A stretch of DNA of 64,000 nucleotides, taken from contig JBANSL010000012.1 in the NCBI GenBank assembly GCA_037127255.1, positions 22,020,615 to 22,084,614 of the forward strand. Reading direction: 5' to 3'. Both the position numbers and the translations under genes were made by a program. Within the stretch, counting starts at the first letter, position 1. Each line of letters starts with the position of its first letter. Origin of the DNA: Persicaria tinctoria (Eukaryota > Streptophyta > Magnoliopsida > Caryophyllales > Polygonaceae). A model generated the notes under the pieces. It made no database searches, had not been told where the DNA came from, and saw nothing but the letters and a program-made list of their open reading frames with translations. Below, one piece after another: positions 37,397-47,043 of the stretch.

Positions 37397-39464
37397 GCAG
37401 CGGTGCCAAAAACTTGATAGGCTAAAACTTACACCCACAAATGTATGGGGTTCAGTTGTAGTATATCGAGTGTCATATCACAAGGACCAATGGAGTATCG
37501 ATTGTAATTTCGAGCTAGTTCGACCAAGTTCGGAATAAACAAGCAGATTTAAGAGTGTTTGTGTGTAAAGTAACCAAGAAAAGCAATCAAGTATTATGAA
37601 ATATATATGGGGAAAACGTTCTAGGATTAAGGATATACCAACAATGCATCGTCAATAGGCATAAAATATTTTCTTGCTCGAGTGATTTCAAAATCAAATT
37701 GTGGAGGTAGGTTATCTAAGGTAATCGCACATCACCTTTCGGGTTTAGCGCGAATGTGTCTAAATCGGTTAGCAATTCTCTTTTCGGGCTCAAGCAACCG
37801 ATTTAGGCCCTTTAAGTTCGTAGAGTTTTAGGCAATAGTCATACTAACTTCGCCTTTCGGCTCCGAATAATATCAAAATTGCCCAAAACATCTATGATAA
37901 CCTAGGAATCCTCAAGAAGTTTAGTTTCACTGTCGATCAATAAACTTCGGGTTTAATCATGTAGTTCTGATGGATCCTAATCGCCTTTCGGTCTCAATTC
38001 ACCATCTAAATTCCAATTTAGGTGTTTTAGTCTTTCAATTTCAAACCCTAAATCGGATCTAATCGACTCACATCAATTAGAATAAGCACAACATGATTAA
38101 ACCACAACCTAATTCAGGAATCATTTGAGAGATACTATGAACAAGCCTATTTCCGCATTGTCGGGACAATCCCAACCCTAGAACAAGAAGTCTAGCCACT
38201 CATGGAAAAGTACATGCTTGATTAAATCAAATTCGGCAAGACAAACATAGAACAATAGAGATGAAAATAAACTTTACCGAAATTTGATAGATCGAACGAG
38301 TTTTCTTCTCCAAAAATCCTAGTCTCCAAAGTTCACCTAAAAGCTCCACCACAATCTCCAATGTCGGCCTGAGCTTTTCTTCCAAAAACAAAAACGTAAC
38401 TTCCCCAAAATCTGGCCATTACATTTGTTTTAACAAGGGAAATGTGAAAGGTTGGGCTGATCTGGCACTGTCACGACTCGTGAAGAGTCTGTCACGGGTC
38501 GTGACAGCCTGCAGTGCGCTACAAGGAGACGAGTTCTCCTGTCACGACTCGTGAAGACCTCCCACGAGTCGTGACAGCTTGCTGAAGCTGAAAATTGCAC
38601 AAACGCCTTTGTCCCGCGAGTTGTGCTTCACCACCTTGAGCTCCCATGAGTGTTTCGCTTGATATACTTGCTCTATCACCCGTCTCTTTTGCTTTTCTTT
38701 CAATCCCTTTCCATTAGATGCATGCAATTTAGCCTAAATCACCGACTCAAACCTACAAAACACAAACAAAGCTTGTGTAGATCTCCGAATCATAAAGAAT
38801 ACAGAAACCACACAAAAAGACGATAAAAATACTCTAAAATGATGCATGAAACTAACCTAAATGCACATGAATAATATATAAAACTAGGTGCTATCAAAAT
38901 ACCCCATACTTAAACTTTGCTTGTCCCCAAGCAAAATTCGGTATTCAAAATCACAAGTGCAAGACATGTTCAACAATCTCAGCTCATCCGATGCTTGGAA
39001 ATACAAATTTTTGCTCAATTCACATAAATGCATGCCATTCTTGCTAAATCATCATCATTGACAGAGAAAAATGCAATCATCAACCCCTAAACCTCACATG
39101 GAATATCTTTAGTGAATCACACTCACTCAAATGTGTTTAGAGGGATCAATTTCGCTCGGTCTCACGATGATGCTAATCAACCACAAACTTGCACAGCGTT
39201 CTAGATATCCACCACCCACACATGTACATGACTAAAATCAAGAGGTCTTTATACGGTTGTAATGGGGCCATGGTAAGACATAGAGAGAAAAGCGGTAATT
39301 TTGGAATTGTGGTGCTAAAATCCGGGACTTAGACCATCTAAATTCATGCACCATTTTCATATGAAAACACTCCACCTCTTATCTTACATCGACACACCAA
39401 AACTTAGACAATGAAGCTCACTCTTGTCTCTTTAATGTGTTACACTTGCATTCTTTTGTTGCAC
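37397..39464 (-). mobile_element. Inverted 2.07-kb insert: internal 3' end + whole LTR-B + partial primer site
   Basis: Read on the minus strand it has about 570 bp equal to the 3' part of internal 1 (as at 42383-42950), a full LTR-B of exactly 1482 bp (38896-37415), and then the spacer plus 13 bases of the primer-binding site (TGGCACCGCTGCC), where it stops. Removing it restores the type A LTR with no duplication and no loss. It lacks the hAT element present in the other LTR-B, so the hAT arrived later or only there. Confidence 0.85.
38471..38574. repeat. Array of CACGACTCGTG palindromes in LTR-B
   Basis: Four near-palindromic 13-14 bp units (38471-38483, 38492-38504, 38542-38554, 38562-38574) of type TCACGACTCGTGA occur in the inverted LTR-B. 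The same array is at about 43273-43380 in the forward LTR-B, and related units lie at 47178-47282 in internal 2. Neighbouring units can also pair with each other. Confidence 0.8.
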
Positions 39465-40175
39465 ATTTGTGATTTAATCCTATTGCGCCAACCCTAATTG
39501 ATGAAAATTGGTTAGAACTGATTTAGGGTTTGAAATCGAAAGACTAAAACCCTAAATTAGAATTTAGATGGTGAATTTAGGCCGAAAAGCTATTGGATCC
39601 ATCGGAACCATAGGATTAAACCTGAGGTTTAGTTGATCGAAAGTGAAATTAAGCTTCTTGAGGATTTATAGATTGTCATAGATATTTTAGATGATTTTGA
39701 TATTGATCGATACCGAAAGGCGACATTGATATGATTATTATCTAGAATTCTAAGAACTTAAAGGGTCTAAATTGGTTGCTTGAGTCCGAAAGGTGATTGT
39801 TAACCAATTTAGACACATTCGCTTTGATTCCGAAAGGAGATTTGCGATTACCTTAGACGATCTACCTTCAACAAACTCAGACAATGACACGAATATTAAT
39901 TTTAATCTTAATCTACAATAGCGTCGTTGTGGTGCTCCTTTACCCTAGATTTTCCTTGTATCCATTGTTTAATACCCATTTTTGCATAGTTGTTTTAGTA
40001 TTAGTTGGTTACTTTCTCCATTCCATATACTTAGTTCTCCCGTTATTTTTCTTGGCTTAGTTAAATATGTTTGAATTAGCAATCGATACCACATAGTCCT
40101 TGTGGATACGACACTCGATATACTACAACTGAACCCTATACACTTGTGGGTGTAGGTTTTAGCCTATCAAGTTTT

Positions 40176-40193
40176 TGGCGCCGTTGCCGGGGA
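40176..40193 (+). promoter_or_regulatory. Primer-binding site, Asp tRNA (internal 1)
   Basis: TGGCGCCGTTGCCGGGGA, six bases after the LTR, is complementary to the 3' end of plant Asp tRNA, the primer typical of Athila elements. Confidence 0.85.
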
Positions 40194-40301
40194 CCGGTGC
40201 TAGTATCGATCGTCTTTTTTACGACTAGTTCACTAAGTTCTTTTTGTTGCTTTGATTTTTTTTTTCTTTTTGTTTTTGGTTTCAGATATGCTCTTTTGAC
40301 G

Positions 40302-41210
40302 ATGAGTCATGTTCCCTTCTGTGATGTTTGTGCGTCCTTTGGTCATGCCACTCGTGATCATCAGTTCTCCGTTTATGGGACATATGCCTATTGCGAGTTT
40401 TGTGGTGGTTTTGGACACACAATTAGTGAATGCCCGGTTTTGCTAGCTCCCACCTCTCGTGATGCGGATTTCATGTACCGCATTTGCAATCTCGATGGAC
40501 ATTACGAGTGGGAGAGCACTTGTGAAAGAGATTCAGTCGAGCTTCAGTGCCAACCTTTGCAACCTCCTCCTGATCCAGAGCCTTATTCACATTCATCCAT
40601 TGATGAGCTAGTCTCTAGGATAGCGGAGCTCAAAGCTTAATTAGAGCAACACACATTGAATGTTGTAGCTATTCCGGAAAGTCTCCCAAGCCAAACAGAT
40701 GTCAGTGACAATGAAAATTGCACTGGTATTTCTTTTGAGATTGCGGAAAGTTTGGAAGAGCATGTGCAAGAGTTGATGGAGCCAGAGATTGAGGATGAGC
40801 CCAAAGAAGAGCCCCGATTTGCTGTTCACCAAGCATACATGGTGTCATCACTGTTTTCTGAAGGATTGGATCAAGAGAATGTTGATCAACAATTTGGGGC
40901 ATTTGCCAGAATGCTTGCAAAATGGCACAAGGAGGATATATCAATTGAAGTTCCTGACGACATACCGCCTCCCATCAAGTCCCAAGAGGTGATCTTATTA
41001 TTTGAAGACGGTGGTGACAATGAAGGCACAAAGGGCCAATGGGCTAAGAAGAAGAGGAACACATGCCTATGGAGCTTAAGCGAAAAGCGATCTAAATCAT
41101 GTCACTCCAAGAAGACTCTGCTGGAAGGATGGGACGGGCGATGGACCGTTCATTCAGGTCGATTTAAGCTTCTCGAAGGTAATAAGGGTCGGCTTCAGAC
41201 CTTAAACTAG
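40302..41210 (+). pseudogene. Gag-like CCHC zinc-knuckle ORF with one internal stop
   Basis: The frame runs from ATG 40302 to the stop at 41208-41210 (about 300 codons), with a single TAA at 40638-40640. Near the N-terminus is a canonical zinc knuckle, CEFCGGFGHTISEC (C-x2-C-x4-H-x4-C), preceded by a related CDVCASFGH half. A Glu-rich middle follows (EEHVQELMEPEIEDEPKEEP) and a basic end with KKTLLEGWDGRWTVHSGRFK. No capsid, protease or polymerase motif is seen. A CT-rich run ending TTTCAG directly precedes the ATG and looks like a splice acceptor. Its closest partner is the ORF at 46465-47043. I infer an RNA-binding Gag remnant of a non-autonomous family. Confidence 0.6.
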
Positions 41211-42950
41211 CGCTTCTCGGGAGGCAACTCGAGGTATGTTTTCTTTATTTTTAGTTTTCAGTTTTTTTTTCTTCTTTTGTTTTTCTTTTTTGGGGTTGGT
41301 TTGCAAAAGTGCAAGCATGGGGTGGAGAGTGCGCTATATTGAGAATATTGTTTGTGTTTTGAGCTGAATTGAAGGTGTTTAACACCTATCTACTAACCCC
41401 CCATCTTGCCGAGTTTTGTTGTTTTGTTGGTGTTGTTTGCCTTGGTTCAGTTTTCGACATATATGGCTTTGGCTTGGCCACCTTCAAGACACCCGTTCTA
41501 CACGTTGAAACTGTGAGTATTCACATCTCTTCCTTGATTGATTCACACATTGAGGACAATGTAGGAGTTAAGTATGGGGTGGGGTGTGCATGCATTTGCA
41601 TTGTATATATAGTCCTCGTTGCATTGCATTTCCACTTGCATTATGCACTTTTATTTTTATATTCTCAGTTTTTTTTTTCTTTTCCATCTATGTTTGGCTA
41701 GTGTGTGTGATAAATCCCCATGTTTTTAAAGAATTCACAATGATATGTTGATGATCTAGGAAGCTCTAAATTGCTCTTGATTTATGTGTTAAGCTCAGTT
41801 TGCATGGATGAATTGCCTAGCTTAGGAGTCATTGATGAAAATCATGCATAATTCAGCCTCCTAAGCAACCACCCTGATGGAAGGAGCCTAAAAGGACATA
41901 ACTTGAGTCCTCTTATACCATATTGAGAGTCACTCACATGATTGCTTAATCTCTTGAACTTGCATTAGAATCTGGGTTGAAGCTATTCTGTGCATATGCA
42001 TGACTTTGATGTGATAGAGGCATGCTATTTGTTTCTAAGCCTATTTTGCCTTCTTTTTCCTTGTCCTATACTAATCCTCTTCTTGAAAGCCCATTGAGCC
42101 TTTAATTGCCTATTTTTGTAGCTCCTCAAAACATCCTAAATCTTATTATAAGCCTATTACCCATCCGGGAGTTAGGACCATGAGTAGTGATGGTTTGTGG
42201 AGTGTGATGGTTGTTGAAATTAAAAATTGAATGTTGAGTATGGATAAGAAATGGAAGAGTTTGCTTGATATTGATGTGCACTAGTGAAAGTGAAAGGAAA
42301 AAAGAGAATTTAAAAAAAAAAACTTTTAAAGAAAAATGAAAGAAAAAGAAGTTTGAAATGAAAATTCTAGTTCATCACTAATGTGCAACAAAAGAATGCA
42401 AGTGTAACACATTAAAGAGACAAGAGTGAGCTTCATTGTCTAAGTTTTGGTGTGTCGATGTAAGATAAGAGGTGGAGTGTTTTCAAATGAAAATGGTGCA
42501 TGAATTTAGATGGTCTAAGTCCCGGATTTTAGCACCACAATTCCAAAATTACCGCTTTTCTCTCTATGTCTTACCATGGCCCCATTACAACCGTATAAAG
42601 ACCTCTTGATTTTAGTCATGTACATGTGTGGGTGGTGGATATCTAGAACGCTGTGCAAGTTTGTGGTTGATTAGCATCATCGTGAGACCGAGCGAAATTG
42701 ATCCTTCTAAACACATTTGAGTGAGTGTGATTCACTAAAGATATTCCATGTGAGGTTTAGGGGTTGATGATTGCATTTTTCTCTGTCAATGATGATGATT
42801 TAGCAAGGATGGCATGCGTTTATGTGAATTGAGCAAAAATTTGTATTTCCAAGCATCGGATGAGCTGAGATTGTTGAACATGTCTTGCACTTGTGATTTT
42901 GAATACCGAATTTTGCTTGGGGACAAGCAAAGTTTAAGTATGGGGTATTT
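41211..42950 (+). other. 3' non-coding part of internal domain 1
   Basis: No supported coding frame; the 110-codon frame at 41369-41701 has no recognisable feature. An A-rich run lies at 42296-42360. The last 570 bp also occur in the inverted insert, and parts match 49560-49980 in internal 2, for example GGATTTTAGCACCACA. It ends with the polypurine-type tract at about 42927-42947. Confidence 0.6.
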
Positions 42951-45900
42951 TGATAGCACATAGTTTTATATATTATTCATGTGCATTTAGGTTAGTTTCA
43001 TGCATCATTTTAGAGTATTTTTATCGTCTTTTTGTGTGGTTTCTGTATTCTTTATGATTTGGAGATCTACACAAGCTTTGTTTGTGTTTTGTAGGTTTGA
43101 GTCGGTGATTTAGGCTAAATTGCATGCATCTAATGGAAAGGGATTGAAAGAAAAGCAAAAGAGACGGGTGATAGAGCAAGTATATCAAGCGAAACACTCA
43201 TGGGAGCTCAAGGTGGTGAAGCACAACTCGCGGGACAAAGGCGTTTGTGCAATTTTCAGCTTCAGCAAGCTGTCACAACTCGTGGGAGGTCTTCACGAGT
43301 CGTGACAGGAGAACTCGTCTCCTTGTAGCGCACTGTAGGCTGTCACGACCCGTGACAGACTCTTCACGAGTCGTGACAGTGCCAGATCAGCTAGGGCTGA
43401 TCATCGGCCTAAAACCGATCCGAACCTGGCCAAACCGAACCGAACCTAAAACCGAAATTCTCAAAAATGAAAACCGAAAACCGAACCTAAACTAATAGGT
43501 TTTGTTCGGTTCTACGCCGGTTTGGTTTAGGTTCGGTTCGGTTATAACCTAATCGAACCGAAATAAAAAAATGCACAAAAAAGTCCCCGCATTTTCATTT
43601 CTTAGTCCAAAAAAATGCATAAAAATGCACAAAAAATCGAACAGCCCTACAAATATTTATTATGTATTTCTGTAATGTCCCAAACAGTCACTGCTTTTAC
43701 ATTCCTTAGTCCAAAAAAATATCATCCTACACAAGTGCATAACCTGCATAGTTGAACACTTGAACATCCTTGCACTGTGCACAGTCCCAAACAGCAGCAA
43801 ACAATTGAGCAAGATGAAACATGACAAATGAAATGAAACATGATAAGTATAGATTTGAAATTCATTGTTGATTAAGCAAATGCACACGGGAAACCTAAAA
43901 CAAGTGACAATTCAAATTCATGTAGAAATTGACTTATAATAGAGTATTATCCTTCCAAAGTTAAGGTCATGGACTCCTGGACATAACAAGCTAATAATAT
44001 AGGCAATAGGAAAATCGAACAAAAGATAAGGTCATGGTCTCCTGAACGCAAGTCTATTGACTCCGGTTGAGTGAGCTGATCGATTTCATTATTGGGATCA
44101 CTAGTGGGGGTTCTACGCCTTTTGGATTTGGAGCTCGACATCTACATACCAAAATAACAAACACAAACTTAGATAATACCATTACTACTAGACTACTTCC
44201 TAGTTTCACACATACAAATAATGAAAGCCATAGATAATAGACATTATAAATTCGGAAAGCAAACAATTTGAATGTGACAATCTCCAATCAAACAATTAGA
44301 AATCACACATACAATCACTCTATTTACTTACATTGCTTGAAAGCCTATCCGTGATTTTGAATTCCAAATCCGGCTTTACCGGATAGACAACCAATATGAA
44401 TTCAATGAAGAAAAAGCATTGCATCAACAAATCTGATTTTCAAATCATCTACTAAGCTACCTAACATTTCATCAAAAGGGTTGAACTTATTGAGAAATAT
44501 TCGGGAATTTAGAACATAACATAACAAAGGGGCAAAAGGGCTTAACTGTGGAACGTAACAACATAAAGGGTTGAATCATTGAGGGTTAATTTATCCACTA
44601 ATCTAAATAGTAAATAACATCATTTCAGATTTTCATTTTCAATTAGAAAAACAAACCCTAATATAGCAATTTCATATTTGGGAATTGGGAGATTACCCGA
44701 TGAGGCGATGGTTGATGTCCGAAATCGATTAGGCCTTAGGGCTGAACTTGTTGAAGCGCTGAATAAACGGTGAATGGAAGCCAGCTGTCACTAGTCACCA
44801 CGAGAATGCGAGAAGGAAAGATGAGAGTGAGGGAGGAATCAGAGGAGATCGAGAAAGAGAAGTCGAGCGAGGAGAGTGAGAACATACCGGAGCCGATGGG
44901 CTGGTGGCCGACCACCTCGCCGGCGGCGCACGGGTCTGGGCTGGAGCCTGGAGTGGTGGACGCCTGAACGGACACAGAAGCGATATGAAGAATGAAGATG
45001 ACCGAACTGGGAGTCTGGGACGACCCTAGGAGGAGAGGCGAGGCGAGAGCAGAGACTCAAAACACACAGACTATTGACCTAATCTAAGCGTTGCGTAATG
45101 TTAAATTAAATTTTTAATTAAAAAAATTGGTTTTTTCGGTTTAACCGAAACCGAATACAAACCGAACCTAAAACCGAAAATTAAAATTCCTTGAACCGAA
45201 AACCTAAACCGAAATCCCTCGATTCGGTTTGGTTCCGGTTATTTCGGTTCGGTTCGGCCGAAAAATTCGGTTCGAACCGATTTTGATCAGCCCTGATCAG
45301 CCCAACCTTTCACATTTCCCTTGTTAAAACAAATGTAATGGCCAGATTTCGGGGAAGTTACGTTTTTGTTTTTGGAAGAAAAGCTCAGGCCGACATTGGA
45401 GATTGTGGTGGAGCTTTTAGGTGAACTTTGGAGACTAGGATTTTTGGAGAAGAAAACTCGTTCGATCTATCAAATTTCGGTAAAGTTTATTTTCATCTCT
45501 ATTGTTCTATGTTTGTCTTGCCGAATTTGATTGAATCAAGCATGTACTTTTCCATGAGTGGCTAGACTTCTTGTTCTAGGGTTGGGATTGTCCCGACAAT
45601 GCGGAAATAGGCTTGTTCTTAGTATCTCTCGAATGATTCCTGAATTAGGTTGTGGTTTAATCATGTTGTGCTTATTCTAATTGATGTGAGTCGATTAGAT
45701 CCGATTTAGGGTTTGAAATTGAAAGACTAAAACACCTAAATTGGAATTTAGATGGTGAATTGAGACCGAAAGGCGATTAGGATCCATCAGAACTACATGA
45801 TTAAACCCGAAGTTTATTGATCGACAGTGAAACTAAACTTCTTGAGGATTCCTAGGTTATCATAGATGTTTTGGGCAATTTTGATATTATTCGGAGCCGA

Positions 45901-46342
45901 AAGGCGAAGTTAGTATGACTATTGCCTAAAACTCTACGAACTTAAAGGGCCTAAATCGGTTGCTTGAGCCCGAAAGGAGAATTGCTAACCGATTTAGACA
46001 CATTCGCGCTAAACCCGAAAGGTGATGTGCGATTACCTTAGATAACCTACCTCCACAATTTGATTTTGAAATCACTCGAGCAAGAAAATATTTTATGCCT
46101 ATTGACGATGCATTGTTGGTATATCCTTAATCCTAGAACGTTTTCCCCATATATATTTCATAATACTTGATTGCTTTTCTTGGTTACTTTACACACAAAC
46201 ACTCTCAAATCTGCTTGTTTATTCCGAACTTGGTCGAACTAGCTCGAAATTACAATCGATACTCCATTGGTCCTTGTGATACGACACTCGATATACTACA
46301 ACTGAACCCCATACACTTGTGGGTGTAGGTTTTAGCCTATCA
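42951..46342 (+). repeat. Middle LTR, type B, carrying a hAT insertion
   Basis: It starts TGATAGCACATAG and ends GCCTATCA. Without the hAT and one duplication it is 1482 bp, the same length as the inverted LTR-B copy. Its 3' half is related to LTR-A, while its 5' half is clearly different, so A and B are two subfamilies. It is followed by an Asp-tRNA primer site at 46349-46366. Confidence 0.88.
43393..45294. mobile_element. Non-autonomous hAT element, 1.9 kb
   Basis: The terminal inverted repeats are perfect over 11 bp (AGGGCTGATCA and TGATCAGCCCT). The 8-bp flanks GATCAGCT and GATCAGCC differ at one base; the empty site in the inverted LTR-B copy reads GATCAGCC, which proves insertion. CCGAACCGAACC-type motifs crowd both subterminal regions, as in hAT elements. 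Inside is a GC-rich tract (about 44740-45060) but no transposase. Confidence 0.9.
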
Positions 46343-46348
46343 AGTTTT

Positions 46349-46366
46349 TGGCGCCGTTGCCGGGGA
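46349..46366 (+). promoter_or_regulatory. Primer-binding site, Asp tRNA (internal 2)
   Basis: The same 18-base Asp-tRNA primer sequence as at 40176, six bases after the end of LTR-B. Confidence 0.85.
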
Positions 46367-46464
46367 CTATTGTTTGTATTGGTTGTTTATTTAGACTGAT
46401 TTTTCTAAGTCATTCTTTTGCTTTTGATTTTTTCCTTTTGTTTTTGATTTCAGGTTGTGCTCAA

Positions 46465-47043
46465 ATGGATGGCATAAGCTATTGTGAGTTTTGTGGAGCT
46501 TTTGATCATGTAGCTAGTGATTGCCCGGTGTTGTTTGGGAATGAACAAGAGGTGTGCTACTCGTTGCATCCTCACCTTTCTTACGAGAGGGATATCACCG
46601 AGGGATACACACCGCATGGGTGTCGAGATCAAGCTTCAGAAAATCCACAAAAATCGTCCAAGTTTATTTATATGGAAGAGTACTTCACTTTCTTGGAAAC
46701 CCACCTCTCAAAGATCCAAATTGTTTTTGAGGATGAGATGTTGCGGATCCAAGAGACTCAACGGATGAATGTTTCAAGTATTTTTGAAATTTTCCATGTT
46801 CAAGATGAGATAAAGTTCAATTATGATTGGATTGTCATTTCTCTTGACAGGAAAATTTTAGAAGATGATGAGGATTCGGAAGATGAGTTTGAGGACAAAA
46901 ATTTCATGGAGGGGTTTTCATTTGGATTTAGTGAAGACACAAAAGGACGATATGCTAAGAAGAGGATGGGCACATTCCTTGTGAGCTTGAACTTCAACGA
47001 ATTTCTACAACTCCGCTCCAAAAAGACGCTGCTTGATGGATGA
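46465..47043 (+). CDS. Small Gag-like CCHC zinc-knuckle protein of internal 2
   Basis: This is an intact 192-codon frame. I chose ATG 46465 because it follows a conserved CT-rich run and TTTCAG, as in the sister ORF, which suggests a leader intron acceptor. Residues 7-20 are a zinc knuckle, CEFCGAFDHVASDC, followed by PVLF as in the sister ORF (PVLL). The middle is acidic (LEDDEDSEDEFEDK) and the end is basic with SKKTLLDG. The sister ORF continues with WTVHSGRFK where this one stops; the same text (WTIHSGRFK) remains visible just past the stop. The knuckle implies nucleic-acid binding; the rest is unknown. It belongs to an LTR element without polymerase. Confidence 0.6.
   Translation: MDGISYCEFCGAFDHVASDCPVLFGNEQEVCYSLHPHLSYERDITEGYTPHGCRDQASENPQKSSKFIYMEEYFTFLETHLSKIQIVFEDEMLRIQETQRMNVSSIFEIFHVQDEIKFNYDWIVISLDRKILEDDEDSEDEFEDKNFMEGFSFGFSEDTKGRYAKKRMGTFLVSLNFNEFLQLRSKKTLLDG

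Larger units (their letters stand above)
36764..40169 (+). repeat. 5' LTR, type A, interrupted by an inverted insert
   Basis: The parts 36764-37396 and 39465-40169 together (1338 bp) match the 3' LTR (1334 bp) closely; the length difference is explained by two extra AT units near 37090. The 2068 bp between them is an inverted LTR-B fragment. Confidence 0.88.
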
